Under the pieces are notes generated by a model that was not told where the DNA came from, searched no databases, and was given only the letters and a program-made list of their open reading frames with translations. From Orbus sasakiae (GTDB lineage Bacteria; Pseudomonadota; Gammaproteobacteria; Enterobacterales; Orbaceae), in NCBI RefSeq assembly GCF_039542345.1, contig NZ_BAABHY010000006.1, positions 1 through 64,000 of the forward strand: DNA of 64,000 nucleotides. The letters are read 5' to 3'. Within the stretch, counting starts at the first letter, position 1. Each line of letters begins with the position of its first letter. The position numbers were made by a program, and so were the translations under genes. Shown one piece after another: positions 8,783 through 18,643 of the stretch.

Positions 8783-9004
8783 TTAACAAGTTTGGGTAAT
8801 CCGTTTGGTGTTTGGCGAAAATGGAATATTTACTTTAGGATCAGGGCAATTACTTGGTACTATCGTTTCAGATATTGACTGCATTGCTGTAAATGTATGA
8901 CCACAATAAATATTTGAACATTGATAATATTGTTTTCGTGTTAAGTCAGATAATGCTTCACTTGAACGGATAAAGGCTTTATTTTTGCAATGTGGGCATC
9001 TCAT
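8783..9004 (-). CDS. ogr: Ogr/Delta-type late transcription activator
   Basis: This is a small zinc-finger activator of P2-type late promoters. The 73-aa protein begins MRCPHCKNKA and has the family's four-cysteine zinc site (CPHC ... CSNIYC). The spacing, C-x2-C-x22-C-x4-C, is typical. It lies at the left end of the prophage, next to gene D, as in P2. It probably binds the three TGT-N13-ACA elements upstream of the late operons (see 15604, 19667, 25804). Confidence 0.9.
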   Translation of the reverse strand: MRCPHCKNKAFIRSSEALSDLTRKQYYQCSNIYCGHTFTAMQSISETIVPSNCPDPKVNIPFSPNTKRITQTC

Positions 9005-9076
9005 TCATAAAACTCCATATTAACTTTTGGTTAATTATACATTGGTTTTATTTAATTTAAAGTTAATGTTGGTAAT

Positions 9077-10099
9077 TTATCCTACTTTCATTTCTAACTC
9101 TAAACTGGTTATAAATCCCCCTGTTGCTGTAATTGAGTGTGTGCAACGGGTTATTATCCATTCAGAGGAATCAATTTCTTGTTTAAACCCTTGCACTGTA
9201 ACTGGAGTTTCGGGGAATAGATCAGGCCGACCTTGTGCCAACGTCATATTGAATTGACATGCTCCACGTTGTAGTTTTTTCCATTGGTTTATGGCGGCTC
9301 TATGAGCATTTTGTTTGCTTGAATAAGTATGGCGTAATACTTTCACGTTTCCTTCAGCACCGACTAATACACTTTTATCATCTGAATTTTCACTACCACT
9401 TGCGGAAGAACTAAATTCTGCTTTTTTATAATCAAGCCAATAAGCCTTTACACCAGTATAGGCCTCTCTATCTGCTATTGAAAATGAATGGCTATCACCT
9501 GATGAGCGGTTAATTATGACATTTGGTAATATTTGGCCAGTAACAGTTTTCCCTGCACCTGATAAGAAAATAATTAACATCCCATTTTTAACAGTCGCAA
9601 TAGCATCATAATCACTAAGTATACGAGTTAAAAATGAGGCATCTGATTCTTGGGTTTGGTCGGCGTGATCAATGGTTTGATTTGCGATCTCTGTCGCAAT
9701 CTTATATTCAAGATTGTGACGTTTTGCGATCTGGATCGCAATTTTTTCAATAGTTATTAAATCATAACTTTGTTCACGTTTTACATTGAGTGATTCACGA
9801 AAATTAGCGCTTTTCCCTCTAATTGTTAAGGTGTCTGGTGGACCATTATGTTCGCATTCATCTACAACAAATTTATTATTAAATATAAGCCCTTGATCGT
9901 CATTCCAGCCAAAGGAAATATTTAACTCTACGCCACGTTTAGGAAGCGCTAATTTACCGTCACTATCATCTAATTCAATTGAAAAAGTATCAGCTTCAAA
10001 ACCGCTATTATCAATAATTTGTAATGATATTAAACGACTATCAAAATGACTGGTAATATCTTTATCGTTATACTGGATCTTAAAAATCGCTTTTTTCAT
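9077..10099 (-). CDS. D: P2 gpD-like tail protein (baseplate hub)
   Basis: This late control/tail hub protein is related to the gp27-like phage late control D family. The order D-U-T matches P2, and the 340-aa length is usual. The GFEADTFSIELDDSDGKLALP segment near residue 35 and a conserved core around EKIAIQIAKRHNLEYKI are typical. It is the last gene of the tail operon, followed by ogr. Confidence 0.85.
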   Translation of the reverse strand: MKKAIFKIQYNDKDITSHFDSRLISLQIIDNSGFEADTFSIELDDSDGKLALPKRGVELNISFGWNDDQGLIFNNKFVVDECEHNGPPDTLTIRGKSANFRESLNVKREQSYDLITIEKIAIQIAKRHNLEYKIATEIANQTIDHADQTQESDASFLTRILSDYDAIATVKNGMLIIFLSGAGKTVTGQILPNVIINRSSGDSHSFSIADREAYTGVKAYWLDYKKAEFSSSASGSENSDDKSVLVGAEGNVKVLRHTYSSKQNAHRAAINQWKKLQRGACQFNMTLAQGRPDLFPETPVTVQGFKQEIDSSEWIITRCTHSITATGGFITSLELEMKVG

Positions 10100-10113
10100 A
10101 ATGAATAACTTAG

Positions 10114-10530
10114 TTATAAAAGTTTAATAATGTCTGCACCTGGTATTACTTCTGGGGGATCGACTTTTTTTAAGCTAAAAGTAAATTCAATTTTACGCGG
10201 AGTGCCATCATTGAAAAATTCCTCTCTATCGGTTTGAATTGATTCGTTAACATAAAATCCTAGTAATATGCCACTACCATTTATTAAAGGCCAAGCAATA
10301 CCAAAATCAGCTTGTCTTTTATAGAGTTCAAGGCTTACCCTTCCGCCCGTTACTTCGGGATAAAGCACACCGCTTAATGTGATTTTTTCCTCGCCAACAC
10401 CTACAAACTGCGTTGCCGGGCGTTCTCCGAAACGATTATTAGAAGGGTAGCGATAATTAATTGTTTCACTCATTTTCTGAAATGGAATCGTTTTTAGTTC
10501 AAATACAAACATGCCATATATCATTAACAT
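10114..10530 (-). CDS. U: P2 gpU-like tail terminator protein
   Basis: The 138-aa protein resembles gpU: the N-terminal MFVFELKTIPFQ, central VGVGEEKITLSGVLYPEVTGG and C-terminal DGTPRKIEFTFSL segments are all family hallmarks. In contractile tails it caps tube polymerisation. The start codon overlaps the stop of gene T (TAATG), so the two are translationally coupled. Confidence 0.9.
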   Translation of the reverse strand: MLMIYGMFVFELKTIPFQKMSETINYRYPSNNRFGERPATQFVGVGEEKITLSGVLYPEVTGGRVSLELYKRQADFGIAWPLINGSGILLGFYVNESIQTDREEFFNDGTPRKIEFTFSLKKVDPPEVIPGADIIKLL

Positions 10531-13346
10531 TAATCGATATCCTTATAGCTATTACGATAACTGTTATTTTTATTACGTAAATGCCGACTAACTTCTTGAC
10601 CTACCATAGTCGCTAAATCACGCTCATTAGTATTAGGTGCTGCATTAATTGTTATAAATATTTGTGGTGATCTTGTCTCTATAGGCGATTGGTTGTACTG
10701 TATTGACGATATAGGTGGTCTATTATCAACAGTAATACTGGATAATCCTTTTTCACTGATTTGATTGGAAAACTTACTCATTGAGCGAATGGCCTTATTG
10801 CTATTACGTTCAATACCTAACTGGTAACCTTCAACAGTAAAACCGCCATACTCTGCAAATACTCTTGATGGTGAGTGTATGCCTAATGCTTCTTTAAACC
10901 ATCCCGTTACACCATCAGTAAGATCCGAAATTGTACTTTTTAGTTCATTCCATTTATTTTTAATGCCACCCATTAAACCATCAACAAGGTTATTGCCTAA
11001 ATTACTGAATATTCCTGTAATACCACCTTCACCCGTAAATATTTCACCAATTTTACTCGGTAGCTCGGTAAGTTTTTCGGGCAGAGAAAAAATAAATGTC
11101 CAGACGCTTTTAACCAATTCAAAGAAGTCTTGAAATAGCTTAATTGGTAGCATGATAGCTTTACCAATTGCTTCACCGAATGCAACACCTGCCGATTTAG
11201 TACTTTCAAACTCTTCACTGGTGAGTTTAACGGGTTCAAATAAGTTACTAAACCAGTTGATCACGCTGCCAATTGCATCACCAATCGCATTAAATATCGG
11301 CGCCAATGGTTCAAAGAGTTTAATAATGGGCTCAAATGCAGCTTTAACTGGCTCCATTGCTGTAGTGAAGCCTTCCCATACACCAATAAAGAATGCTTTG
11401 ATGGGTTCCCAATATTTATAAATGAGTAGTGCGGCTACCGCAATAGCGGTAATCACTAATCCAATGGGGTTGGTTAAAAATAATCGACCGACAAAAGCAA
11501 ATGTAGAGCCAAGGAAACGAACAGCGGTTGATAGCGTTGATAAGGGCGATGTAGCCAAACCGATAGCAGCCGAACCAAGGGAACTAAAAGTTTTACCTAA
11601 TAACCCATTTTTAATGGCTAAACTGCCAACGGATAGCCCTAAGCGAGATAAAATAAACTTTGTCATCAGCATGGGGCCAAATACACTCATTAGCATTAAG
11701 GCTAAACCACCAAAGGCCGTGGTAAGCGCAGCAAGTCCTGTACCAAGCATCACAATCCCCTTACTGACTGCAGGATGCCGTTTTAAAAATTCACCCACAT
11801 TGTGTAAGAAGTGAGTAAAGCCTTGGATGGCTTTACGGAGCCATGCATTATTTTTTTCGAATAATTCAACGCTGATATTTTCAAAGGCAGCGTGGAGCAT
11901 GGTCATATCACCTTTGAGATTATCAAGTTTTAACTGTGCAACTCGCTCTGCTTCACCATCATATTCGCCTTTTTCGCCTCTTAGCTTTTTCAGTTCACCT
12001 GTTGCACTTTGTGATAGTAATATTTCAAATCCAGTTAAACCGATTTGACCAGCGATTTTTTTATTGATGGCTGCGCGGTCAACGTTACCCATGTGTTTAG
12101 TTGCTTCTGATATATCAGAAAGAATATCAACCAAATCCCTCATATTACCTTTATCATCCGCAACTTTAACGCCAAGTTTGGCAACGGCTGACGAGGTACC
12201 AACACGGGTTAATATTTGCCTTAATGTGGTACCGGCTTGGCTACCTTGAATACCAGCATTACCCATCATGGCTGTTGCAGCCGTTACTGTTTCTAAACTT
12301 TGACCAAATGCAGCACCAATACCGGCGCTATATTTAAGTGATTCGCCGAGCATTTGGATATCAACGTTATTACGGGTAAACATTGCCGTCATGACATCAG
12401 CTACATGATCCATCTTTTCGGCAGGTATGCCCATTGCCATTTGGATATTGGATGCGATATCAGCGGTAATACCTAAATCAAGATCGCCAGCGGATGCTAA
12501 ATTTAGCATGCCGGGCATGGCTTTTAAAATCTGATCTGCATTGTAACCGGTTCTACCTAAGAAGTACTGACCAGCGGCGACCTCACTATCTGTAAATTTG
12601 GATTGAAGTGGTAAAGTTCTGGCTTGCTGGCGCAGGGCAAGCATACGTGGATCATCTTTATCGGCGATACGTGTTACAGCTTGTGTTGCACTCATGCTGG
12701 CATCAAATTCGTAGCCAACACCTAATAGATTACGCATACCTCTGGTTATTGTTCTACCTGTTGCCAGTGAACCATAACCAACACCACCCATCACAGCTAT
12801 ACGTTGCATGCCTTTATCGTAATTTTGCCTAATTTGATTTGATTTTTTCATCTGTTCATTTAGGCGTGCAAGCTGCGATCGTTGTTGCTCAATACTTTTT
12901 GTTGCACTATTAATTTGTGAACGTAATGTTGTTTGATGTTGTGCCAGATTCTTAGTATTAATGCCTGATTTTGCCAGTTCATCACGCTGTTTTTGCGTGG
13001 CAGATCGCAAATTATTAAATGTGTCTTTTAATTGATATGCTTTTTGTTTGGCTTTTTCAAACTCATCAGCCATTTTTTTTGTTGGTGATGAGGATTGTTT
13101 TATCGCCAGTGATAGTAGATTAACTTTATTACGAGCCTGTTCTAACTCGGTACCGACTTTTTGAGTGTTATTTTTTAATTGGACAAAACCTGACAGATTT
13201 TTTTGTATCTGATTCAGGTTTTTTAATGCTGATTTGGTTTTAAGTAATTGTTCAGCTAAAAGTTTGGTATTTTTAGTTGAATTTTGTAGCGGACGACTAG
13301 CATTATCAACACCGCTAAGAATAATTTTAGCTTCTAATCTACTCAT
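10530..13346 (-). CDS. T: P2 gpT-like tail tape-measure protein
   Basis: The 938-aa protein sets tail length and probably helps DNA entry. An N-terminal coiled-coil region (about 20-190) is followed by a conserved tape-measure core around AMGIPAEKMDHVADVMTAMF and AGTTLRQIL, hydrophobic segments at about 540-650 that look membrane-active, and a C-terminal IHSPSRVFAEYG motif common in tape measures. Its start overlaps the E' stop, the P2 arrangement. Length is slightly above P2 gpT (815 aa), which predicts a somewhat longer tail. Confidence 0.9.
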   Translation of the reverse strand: MSRLEAKIILSGVDNASRPLQNSTKNTKLLAEQLLKTKSALKNLNQIQKNLSGFVQLKNNTQKVGTELEQARNKVNLLSLAIKQSSSPTKKMADEFEKAKQKAYQLKDTFNNLRSATQKQRDELAKSGINTKNLAQHQTTLRSQINSATKSIEQQRSQLARLNEQMKKSNQIRQNYDKGMQRIAVMGGVGYGSLATGRTITRGMRNLLGVGYEFDASMSATQAVTRIADKDDPRMLALRQQARTLPLQSKFTDSEVAAGQYFLGRTGYNADQILKAMPGMLNLASAGDLDLGITADIASNIQMAMGIPAEKMDHVADVMTAMFTRNNVDIQMLGESLKYSAGIGAAFGQSLETVTAATAMMGNAGIQGSQAGTTLRQILTRVGTSSAVAKLGVKVADDKGNMRDLVDILSDISEATKHMGNVDRAAINKKIAGQIGLTGFEILLSQSATGELKKLRGEKGEYDGEAERVAQLKLDNLKGDMTMLHAAFENISVELFEKNNAWLRKAIQGFTHFLHNVGEFLKRHPAVSKGIVMLGTGLAALTTAFGGLALMLMSVFGPMLMTKFILSRLGLSVGSLAIKNGLLGKTFSSLGSAAIGLATSPLSTLSTAVRFLGSTFAFVGRLFLTNPIGLVITAIAVAALLIYKYWEPIKAFFIGVWEGFTTAMEPVKAAFEPIIKLFEPLAPIFNAIGDAIGSVINWFSNLFEPVKLTSEEFESTKSAGVAFGEAIGKAIMLPIKLFQDFFELVKSVWTFIFSLPEKLTELPSKIGEIFTGEGGITGIFSNLGNNLVDGLMGGIKNKWNELKSTISDLTDGVTGWFKEALGIHSPSRVFAEYGGFTVEGYQLGIERNSNKAIRSMSKFSNQISEKGLSSITVDNRPPISSIQYNQSPIETRSPQIFITINAAPNTNERDLATMVGQEVSRHLRNKNNSYRNSYKDID

Positions 13347-13763
13347 CTTCGGCTCCGCTACGGATTCGGGCTTGTTCTCGCCAATGCATTAATTCAGAAA
13401 TGGTTAACTTATCAAGCGCATCAAGCGACCAATGAAAGATGGTCGCTATATCTGCCTGTGCGTTTTCTACTCGGTCAGGGATTCCGTTGCTGCACTGCTT
13501 GATTTCGGTTTCAAAAAACTGCTAATTTCAACCACTATTTGAGTTAAATCAGCTAAATCCATGTTATAAACGTCTTGTTCGGATAGTGTTGGTGTGGCAA
13601 TACGTGGGAGTACTTTTGCCAATGAATTAACATCTGCATCAACAAAATCAAGTAATTTAACTCCACGTAGATCGCCAGTTAGCGGCTTACGAATAATGAT
13701 AGTTTTGATTTCGGTTTTACCGCTAATAATAGGGGTTGATAATGTGATTTCTTTTTGTGTCAT
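13339..13763 (-). CDS. E: P2 gpE / gpE+E' tail assembly chaperone (programmed -1 frameshift)
   Basis: The zero-frame product E (98 aa, 13467-13763) begins MTQKEITLSTPI. A slippery TTTTTTG lies at 13518-13512 on the minus strand. A -1 shift there opens a frame to a TAG at 13339-13341, whose C-terminus (IFHWSLDALDKLTISELMHWREQARIRSG in two halves) closely resembles P2 E'. The tape-measure gene starts inside this end. This is the conserved frameshift of long-tailed phages that makes two chaperone forms in a fixed ratio. Confidence 0.9.
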
Positions 13764-13779
13764 GATTTTCTCCTGATTA

Positions 13780-13802
13780 ACTGCCTATATCACATAGGCA
13801 GT
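13780..13802 (-). other. Hairpin between FII and E
   Basis: A 9-bp perfect stem (ACTGCCTAT / ATAGGCAGT) with a 5-nt loop lies between two tail genes. No T run follows on the minus strand. It may be an mRNA stability or processing element rather than a terminator. Confidence 0.5.
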
Positions 13803-13825
13803 AAGATTTTAGGTTTTAAGTAAGG

Positions 13826-14338
13826 TTATAAGCCGATTGCTTGACGCGCTTTTTCGAGTAAATCAACGCCGTTTACTTTGTAGACCATATTGATAATGTC
13901 TATCTCAATAATATCTTCACCATCAATGGTTAAACGGTAATAGGTACACGCCATAGAGTATTTAGTTTGGCTACTTTCCCCTTGCTTTAGTTCACCTAGA
14001 TCCTGTTCTTTATGACGACCGCTGACATTGATCTCTACTTTTGTAAAATCTTCGCTATCATCTTTTTGAAAACCACCAGCAAAACGTAAATTGCATTGAT
14101 TAATTGAACCGCCCAATAGTTTAGCTATTTCAGCAGTTAATCCGCCCATAGTGTACTCAAGATCAAGTGCATCATCATCTAATCCAAGGTTGATTTTGAC
14201 AGCACCAGGCATACCAGCACCGCGGTAGCTTTCTAGTTTTTGAGTAAGTTTAGGTAATGTGATTGATTCAGCTTCACCAATATAGGATGTTCCATCCACA
14301 AACACGTTAAAATATTTTAGTTTTTTAGGTAATGCCAT
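13826..14338 (-). CDS. FII: P2 gpFII-like major tail tube protein
   Basis: The 170-aa protein starts MALPKKLKYFNVFVDGTSYIGEA, the form typical of P2 FII tube proteins, and contains the GAGMPGAVKINLGLD segment. It polymerises into the inner tube. It directly follows the sheath gene (13 nt gap), as in P2. Confidence 0.92.
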   Translation of the reverse strand: MALPKKLKYFNVFVDGTSYIGEAESITLPKLTQKLESYRGAGMPGAVKINLGLDDDALDLEYTMGGLTAEIAKLLGGSINQCNLRFAGGFQKDDSEDFTKVEINVSGRHKEQDLGELKQGESSQTKYSMACTYYRLTIDGEDIIEIDIINMVYKVNGVDLLEKARQAIGL

Positions 14339-14351
14339 GAGTTAAACTCTC

Positions 14352-15527
14352 CTAGTTCGCAGCGACTGAATTAGCTAAATCAACTAAATAGCGATCAGTA
14401 ATGCGTTGGTTAAACATTAAGTTTTCAAGTGGTGGCACTGGCGTATAATCGTAATCAATTTTTAGCTTGCCTTCTTTTAGTTGGTCCTCGGTATTAACGG
14501 AAGGATCAAACCATGCTTTACCATCAACAATATAGCGATTTGCTTTAAGTTCTCGGAACTTGTTATTAACAGATTCAACAATATCTTTAATTAAAGATGC
14601 GTGCATAGGTTCATCAACAAAATCAAACATAGCATCAGCAATTGAATCCGCCAGTACTTGTGCTGTTCTGGTATAGTTTTCAAACATGAATATGCCATCT
14701 TCGGTACAGGTACGAGATCCCCAAAAGCGGTAACCGCTACGGCAAATCAGTGTTGTTACTTCATTTTTATTAAGGTAATTGGCATCAGTGCTTTCTGCTT
14801 GTAAATCCCAATACACATCTTTATCAATACCGGTTACACCATTAACCGGGATGTTTGATAAGGTTTTATGCCAACCAATTTGTTGATCGATTTTAGCCCG
14901 TAATCCAACAGCCCTTGCTGTGGCATAAAATGTTGCTTCGCTAGATGTTGCAGTATCAAAACCAACAAAATCAGGCCAAATCACCATGACTTCACGGGCA
15001 CCGAAACTATCACGATATAAAACGGCATCTTCTTTGGTTTTGGCTCCATGAGCCGATACATAACAAAAGGCGCGTAGTTGCTGGGCTACCGCGATTAAGG
15101 CAGTCGCAACGGGTAAAGAATCATAACTAGGCACAGCCAAAATACGTGGTTTAATACTTAATCTAGTTTGCGCTGCAAGTAGGGCTTTGATTCCTGTATA
15201 TTTGCCGTCTGCGGTTGTGGTACCAATAATATTGGATTGGGTTTCTTCTGGGGTATCTCCTTCAGGAACACGAACAGCAACAATAACAGGGGAACATTGA
15301 TCTGCAATTGCATTCAGGGTTGAAAGTAATGTACCTTTTTTACCTGCTTTCGCAATTGCGCTATGAACATTAGTAATAAGAACAGGTGTATTGAGTGGAA
15401 AAGCATCTTGATCTGCATCTGTAGCGGTACAAACAACGCCTATTACAGCGGTTGATACTGTGCGGATCGTTTTACTGCCCTCGTTAATTTCAATAACTCG
15501 GACACCGTGATGATAATCAGCAGCCAT
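14352..15527 (-). CDS. FI: P2 gpFI-like contractile tail sheath
   Basis: The 391-aa protein has the sheath N-terminus MAADYHHGVRVIEINEG and the conserved C-terminal region (GFRFWG-like GYRFWGSRTCTEDG, then FDFVDEPMHA). It forms the contractile sheath. It is the first gene of a late operon (FI-FII-E-T-U-D-ogr), with a putative Ogr site about 86 bp upstream. Confidence 0.95.
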   Translation of the reverse strand: MAADYHHGVRVIEINEGSKTIRTVSTAVIGVVCTATDADQDAFPLNTPVLITNVHSAIAKAGKKGTLLSTLNAIADQCSPVIVAVRVPEGDTPEETQSNIIGTTTADGKYTGIKALLAAQTRLSIKPRILAVPSYDSLPVATALIAVAQQLRAFCYVSAHGAKTKEDAVLYRDSFGAREVMVIWPDFVGFDTATSSEATFYATARAVGLRAKIDQQIGWHKTLSNIPVNGVTGIDKDVYWDLQAESTDANYLNKNEVTTLICRSGYRFWGSRTCTEDGIFMFENYTRTAQVLADSIADAMFDFVDEPMHASLIKDIVESVNNKFRELKANRYIVDGKAWFDPSVNTEDQLKEGKLKIDYDYTPVPPLENLMFNQRITDRYLVDLANSVAAN

Positions 15528-15603
15528 TTATAATCTCCAATATTTAGCAATAGATTGAGGTAAATGGTTGCATACGAAAAAAAAAGAATGTAGGAGTTTA
15601 ACT

Positions 15604-15622
15604 TGTAAAATGAAGATTTACA
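15604..15622 (-). promoter_or_regulatory. Ogr-type late activator site upstream of FI
   Basis: TGT and ACA are separated by 13 nt (minus strand: TGTAAATCTTCATTTTACA). The same element occurs before V and between O and P. Its centre lies 86 bp from the FI start, so a start site ~55 bp downstream would leave a ~30-nt leader. Confidence 0.7.
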
Positions 15623-15629
15623 GATTGAG

Positions 15630-15655
15630 AAAGTAGAGCCGAAGCTCTATAAAAA
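15630..15655 (-). terminator. Possible weak terminator after the tail-fibre gene
   Basis: Minus strand: TAGAGC-TTCG-GCTCTA hairpin with a stable tetraloop, followed by a weak pyrimidine tract (CTTTCT). It could end the V-H operon before the FI promoter. Confidence 0.45.
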
Positions 15656-15691
15656 TGGCTATTTATTGAATTAATATTCATACATGGAATA

Positions 15692-17143
15692 TCATTTTAT
15701 TATTCTTAATCTTATTTGAGCAGATGCTAAACCTGAAGTTTCTGTATACCCATTAGGTAAACCTGCATATTGATTATTTGCATTAATTAAAAAACTTGCA
15801 CCAGCCTTAATTAGTATTTTACTTTCAGAGCTGTCTCTGACAACATTTACCCCCCATGATGCACCATTTTCATATATAAATCGTACATCTAACCATCTTT
15901 TTTTACCATTTTTACAATTAACATATAATTGGGCAATGTAGTCATAAGCTTTACTTGGATATGGATCAGATATTATGATTTCCCCTGATTTAGTAATTGT
16001 TGATGGTGTAGATTCAGAACCATTTGGGTAAATAAACTCAATATCATGAGTCTTATTAACCGTGGTAAGGGTATTATTTGCTAAATCATAGGCTTTTTTT
16101 ACTGCTCCCGGTGTGGCTGCTTGGTTTTCTGCTGTGCTATTTACTGCTGAATTAAGTTGTACCCGTCCTTTAACTGCTGTTGTAGCATCTGTACTTGCCA
16201 AGGTATAAGCGCTATCCGCTTTAGTTTGTGTGGTTGCTGCATTAGTTTTGGCAGTGTTAGCTGTGGTATTAGCTATGTTAGCTAAATCATAGGCTTTTTT
16301 TACGGCTCCTGGTGTCGCAGCTTGATTCTCTGCAGTACTATTTATCGCTGAATTAAGTTGCACTCGCCCTTTAACCGTGGTTGATGCGTCTGTTTCCGCA
16401 GTAGATTTTGCTGTATTGGCGGTAGTGTTTGCAGTGTTTGCTAATGTATAAGCACTATCCGCCTTTGCTTGTGCTGTTGCCGCATTGGTTTTGGATGTGT
16501 TAGCGGTGGTATTGGCCGTATTAGCTAAATCATAAGCCGTTTTAACTGCCTTTGGTGTTGCAGCTTGATTTTCTAAAGTACTATTAATCGCTGAATTTAA
16601 CTGAACGAATCCTTTTCCTGTTGTTGATGCATTAGGATGGTTAGTTGATTTTTCGTGTTCGGTCATTTTTGACGAGATTAAATCATCAACATATTTTCGG
16701 GTAGCAAGCACCGTTGAAGCATCTATTTTTAATTCGACAGTACCCGTATTATCAACCATGATCACCATATTAATAACTTGAGTTCGTCCGCTACCTTCAG
16801 ATAATTTAGGTTTATAGGAAGGTGGGCAATTACCCACTGCAATTAAATTACCTTTATCGTCAAATACACCCAACTCACGAATATAAAAGCCTCCTTCCTC
16901 TGGGGGAATAACTTGCTCGATAATAATGTGATTTTCGTTATTTTCATCCGTATAAACAGTATTGATAGCACTGCGCCTTACTTCATGAATTAATTGTGTT
17001 TGTGTTGGTAATGGCGAGGGAACATTGCCATTACCATCCCCAACGGCTAAATGAGTAATTTTTAACTGTGTTCCTGAAGCTGTTGCTTGAGCAAGTAATG
17101 CTGCCCCTAAATTAGTTAAAATAGTAAAGTAAGTTTGGCTCAT
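15692..17143 (-). CDS. H: P2 gpH-like tail fibre with internal repeats
   Basis: This 483-aa protein binds the host surface. Residues about 1-160 form the conserved tail-fibre N-terminal domain (ITHLAVGDGNGN, GGFYIRELGVFDDKGNLIAVG), which attaches to the baseplate. Then come three copies of a unit around KGxVQLNSAINSTxENQAATPxAVKxAYDLAN (about 175-360), joined by Ala/Thr/Asn-rich coiled linkers. The C-terminal ~110 residues are unlike the rest and probably bind the receptor. No fibre chaperone (gpG) gene follows; FI comes next. The repeats favour recombination and length change. Confidence 0.85.
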   Translation of the reverse strand: MSQTYFTILTNLGAALLAQATASGTQLKITHLAVGDGNGNVPSPLPTQTQLIHEVRRSAINTVYTDENNENHIIIEQVIPPEEGGFYIRELGVFDDKGNLIAVGNCPPSYKPKLSEGSGRTQVINMVIMVDNTGTVELKIDASTVLATRKYVDDLISSKMTEHEKSTNHPNASTTGKGFVQLNSAINSTLENQAATPKAVKTAYDLANTANTTANTSKTNAATAQAKADSAYTLANTANTTANTAKSTAETDASTTVKGRVQLNSAINSTAENQAATPGAVKKAYDLANIANTTANTAKTNAATTQTKADSAYTLASTDATTAVKGRVQLNSAVNSTAENQAATPGAVKKAYDLANNTLTTVNKTHDIEFIYPNGSESTPSTITKSGEIIISDPYPSKAYDYIAQLYVNCKNGKKRWLDVRFIYENGASWGVNVVRDSSESKILIKAGASFLINANNQYAGLPNGYTETSGLASAQIRLRIIK

Positions 17144-17745
17144 GGTGTGACCTCTAACAAATCAGTGGAATAAGTTGCAATATGGTAATAAGTACTTCCT
17201 GATACTATGATGTTCTGCGGAATATACGGATTGACCGTTAATATGTCGCCGTCAGTGGTTAGGCATCTTAAATTAACTTTGCCCTGACTAACCAAAACAA
17301 TGGAGAGCCCAGTTATATGACGAGAATAAGCCCTGACATCATCAATAATACGGGTTAGTTCGGTATAATCATCTTCGGTAATGCCTTCGTCTAATATGCC
17401 GATTTCTAATGAGAAGGTGCCCGGTTCATTGCCAGTATTAAACCATTCATTAATGCGGATAATATACCCGAATGGCTCAACAGCTCTTTTTATGGCTTTA
17501 ATGGTGCCTTTAAATTTGTGTGTTAGATAACTATCAGCAATCACTTTACGTTTTACTTGTTCTGTCCAGTTTTCATCCCAGCGATCGACACTATATTGCC
17601 AGGCAAGAAAAGGGAGCCAGCTAACAGGGCATAAATAAGGATCCCATAAAAAACGTAAATCAACATTTAACTGGATGTAGCATGTTTCAGATAGATTACG
17701 CTCTAATAATGTGGCGGTTGGCGGTAATAATGTTTTACTCGTCAT
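17140..17745 (-). CDS. I: P2 gpI-like baseplate protein
   Basis: The protein (about 201 aa) has the gpI core WLPFLAWQYSVDRWDENW followed by HKFKGTIKAIKRAVEPFGY, typical of the P2 I tail-protein family. I place the start at 17745 (MTSKTLLPP), because AAGG is ~10 nt upstream and family members start there; the frame is open to 17754. It overlaps J upstream and the H start by 4 nt downstream, so I-H are coupled. Confidence 0.9.
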   Translation of the reverse strand: MTSKTLLPPTATLLERNLSETCYIQLNVDLRFLWDPYLCPVSWLPFLAWQYSVDRWDENWTEQVKRKVIADSYLTHKFKGTIKAIKRAVEPFGYIIRINEWFNTGNEPGTFSLEIGILDEGITEDDYTELTRIIDDVRAYSRHITGLSIVLVSQGKVNLRCLTTDGDILTVNPYIPQNIIVSGSTYYHIATYSTDLLEVTP

Positions 17746-18643
17746 AACCATCAACCTTAACAGTAAAGCTTGAACAATAACTTGCCTGTTCTTTGGTGAT
17801 AATAATATCTTGTGCTGGTTTAATTAATTCAACGCGTTGAACGCCTTCAACATGAAGAGCAGACATGATCGCACTGCGATTAATCCTAACGCCTATTCGG
17901 TGTTTATTGTTAATAAAATTAATGAGGTTTTTAATAGCTGCAGCTTTGATAGGTTCTGCTTCAGGATAGGGATCTAAATAGATATTAGCCTCAATTTGAT
18001 AATCAATAATTTTAGCAGATTGAACAGTTACCCTATCAGCAATTGGTCTACGCTCTTCATCATTTAATTCAGTTGTGACAATATTTAATAGCTCTTGACT
18101 TGCAACGCCATTATTCTCTCGTGATAGAACAACTACCGTAATATAACAGGGTTTAGGGCTAAGTACTTCAGCATCAAGTACGCGGCCATCTGCACTTTTG
18201 GCGAAAAAACGATAAGCTCCACGCGGACCAGCAACCGATAATCCTTCAAATGCTTCTGGTGTACGATTTTGTAAATCAAGGTCTGATTCCATAATCTGCT
18301 CAATAGGCGGGGTGACGGTATTATCTGCTTGCTGAACAACTAAACGTTTAACATTAAAAATCGCGCTTAAATTATCTAAATCCTCACCATTGGAATAGGC
18401 AATCATTACCGCTAGTGCAGCCTCATTAATGCGTTGGCGTAAAATCAATTCTTGATAACTTGATTCTTGAAGTAATTTAACGATAGGCTCACTCTCTAAT
18501 TCCAATGTTTTACGTAATTCAGTTTGTTTATCTAATGGGTAAAGGTTAATAAACCGCTCTTTACGATTATTAAAAATCGTTTCAAAGTTAAGTGTTTCAA
18601 TAATCTTTGGTGCTGGTAAAGTTGATAGATCAATTGTTGCCAT
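17735..18643 (-). CDS. J: P2 gpJ-like baseplate wedge protein
   Basis: The 302-aa protein belongs to the Baseplate_J family. The N-terminal MATIDLSTLPAPKIIETLNFE, a central GPRGAYRFFAKSADGRV segment and a C-terminal VEGVQRVEL match P2 gpJ. It overlaps W upstream and I downstream, in the conserved V-W-J-I order. Confidence 0.93.
   Translation of the reverse strand: MATIDLSTLPAPKIIETLNFETIFNNRKERFINLYPLDKQTELRKTLELESEPIVKLLQESSYQELILRQRINEAALAVMIAYSNGEDLDNLSAIFNVKRLVVQQADNTVTPPIEQIMESDLDLQNRTPEAFEGLSVAGPRGAYRFFAKSADGRVLDAEVLSPKPCYITVVVLSRENNGVASQELLNIVTTELNDEERRPIADRVTVQSAKIIDYQIEANIYLDPYPEAEPIKAAAIKNLINFINNKHRIGVRINRSAIMSALHVEGVQRVELIKPAQDIIITKEQASYCSSFTVKVDGYDE

Noticed and set aside
10879..12832. 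Plus-strand frames inside the tape-measure gene
   Set aside because: Shadows of a long gene on the other strand; no conserved motifs.
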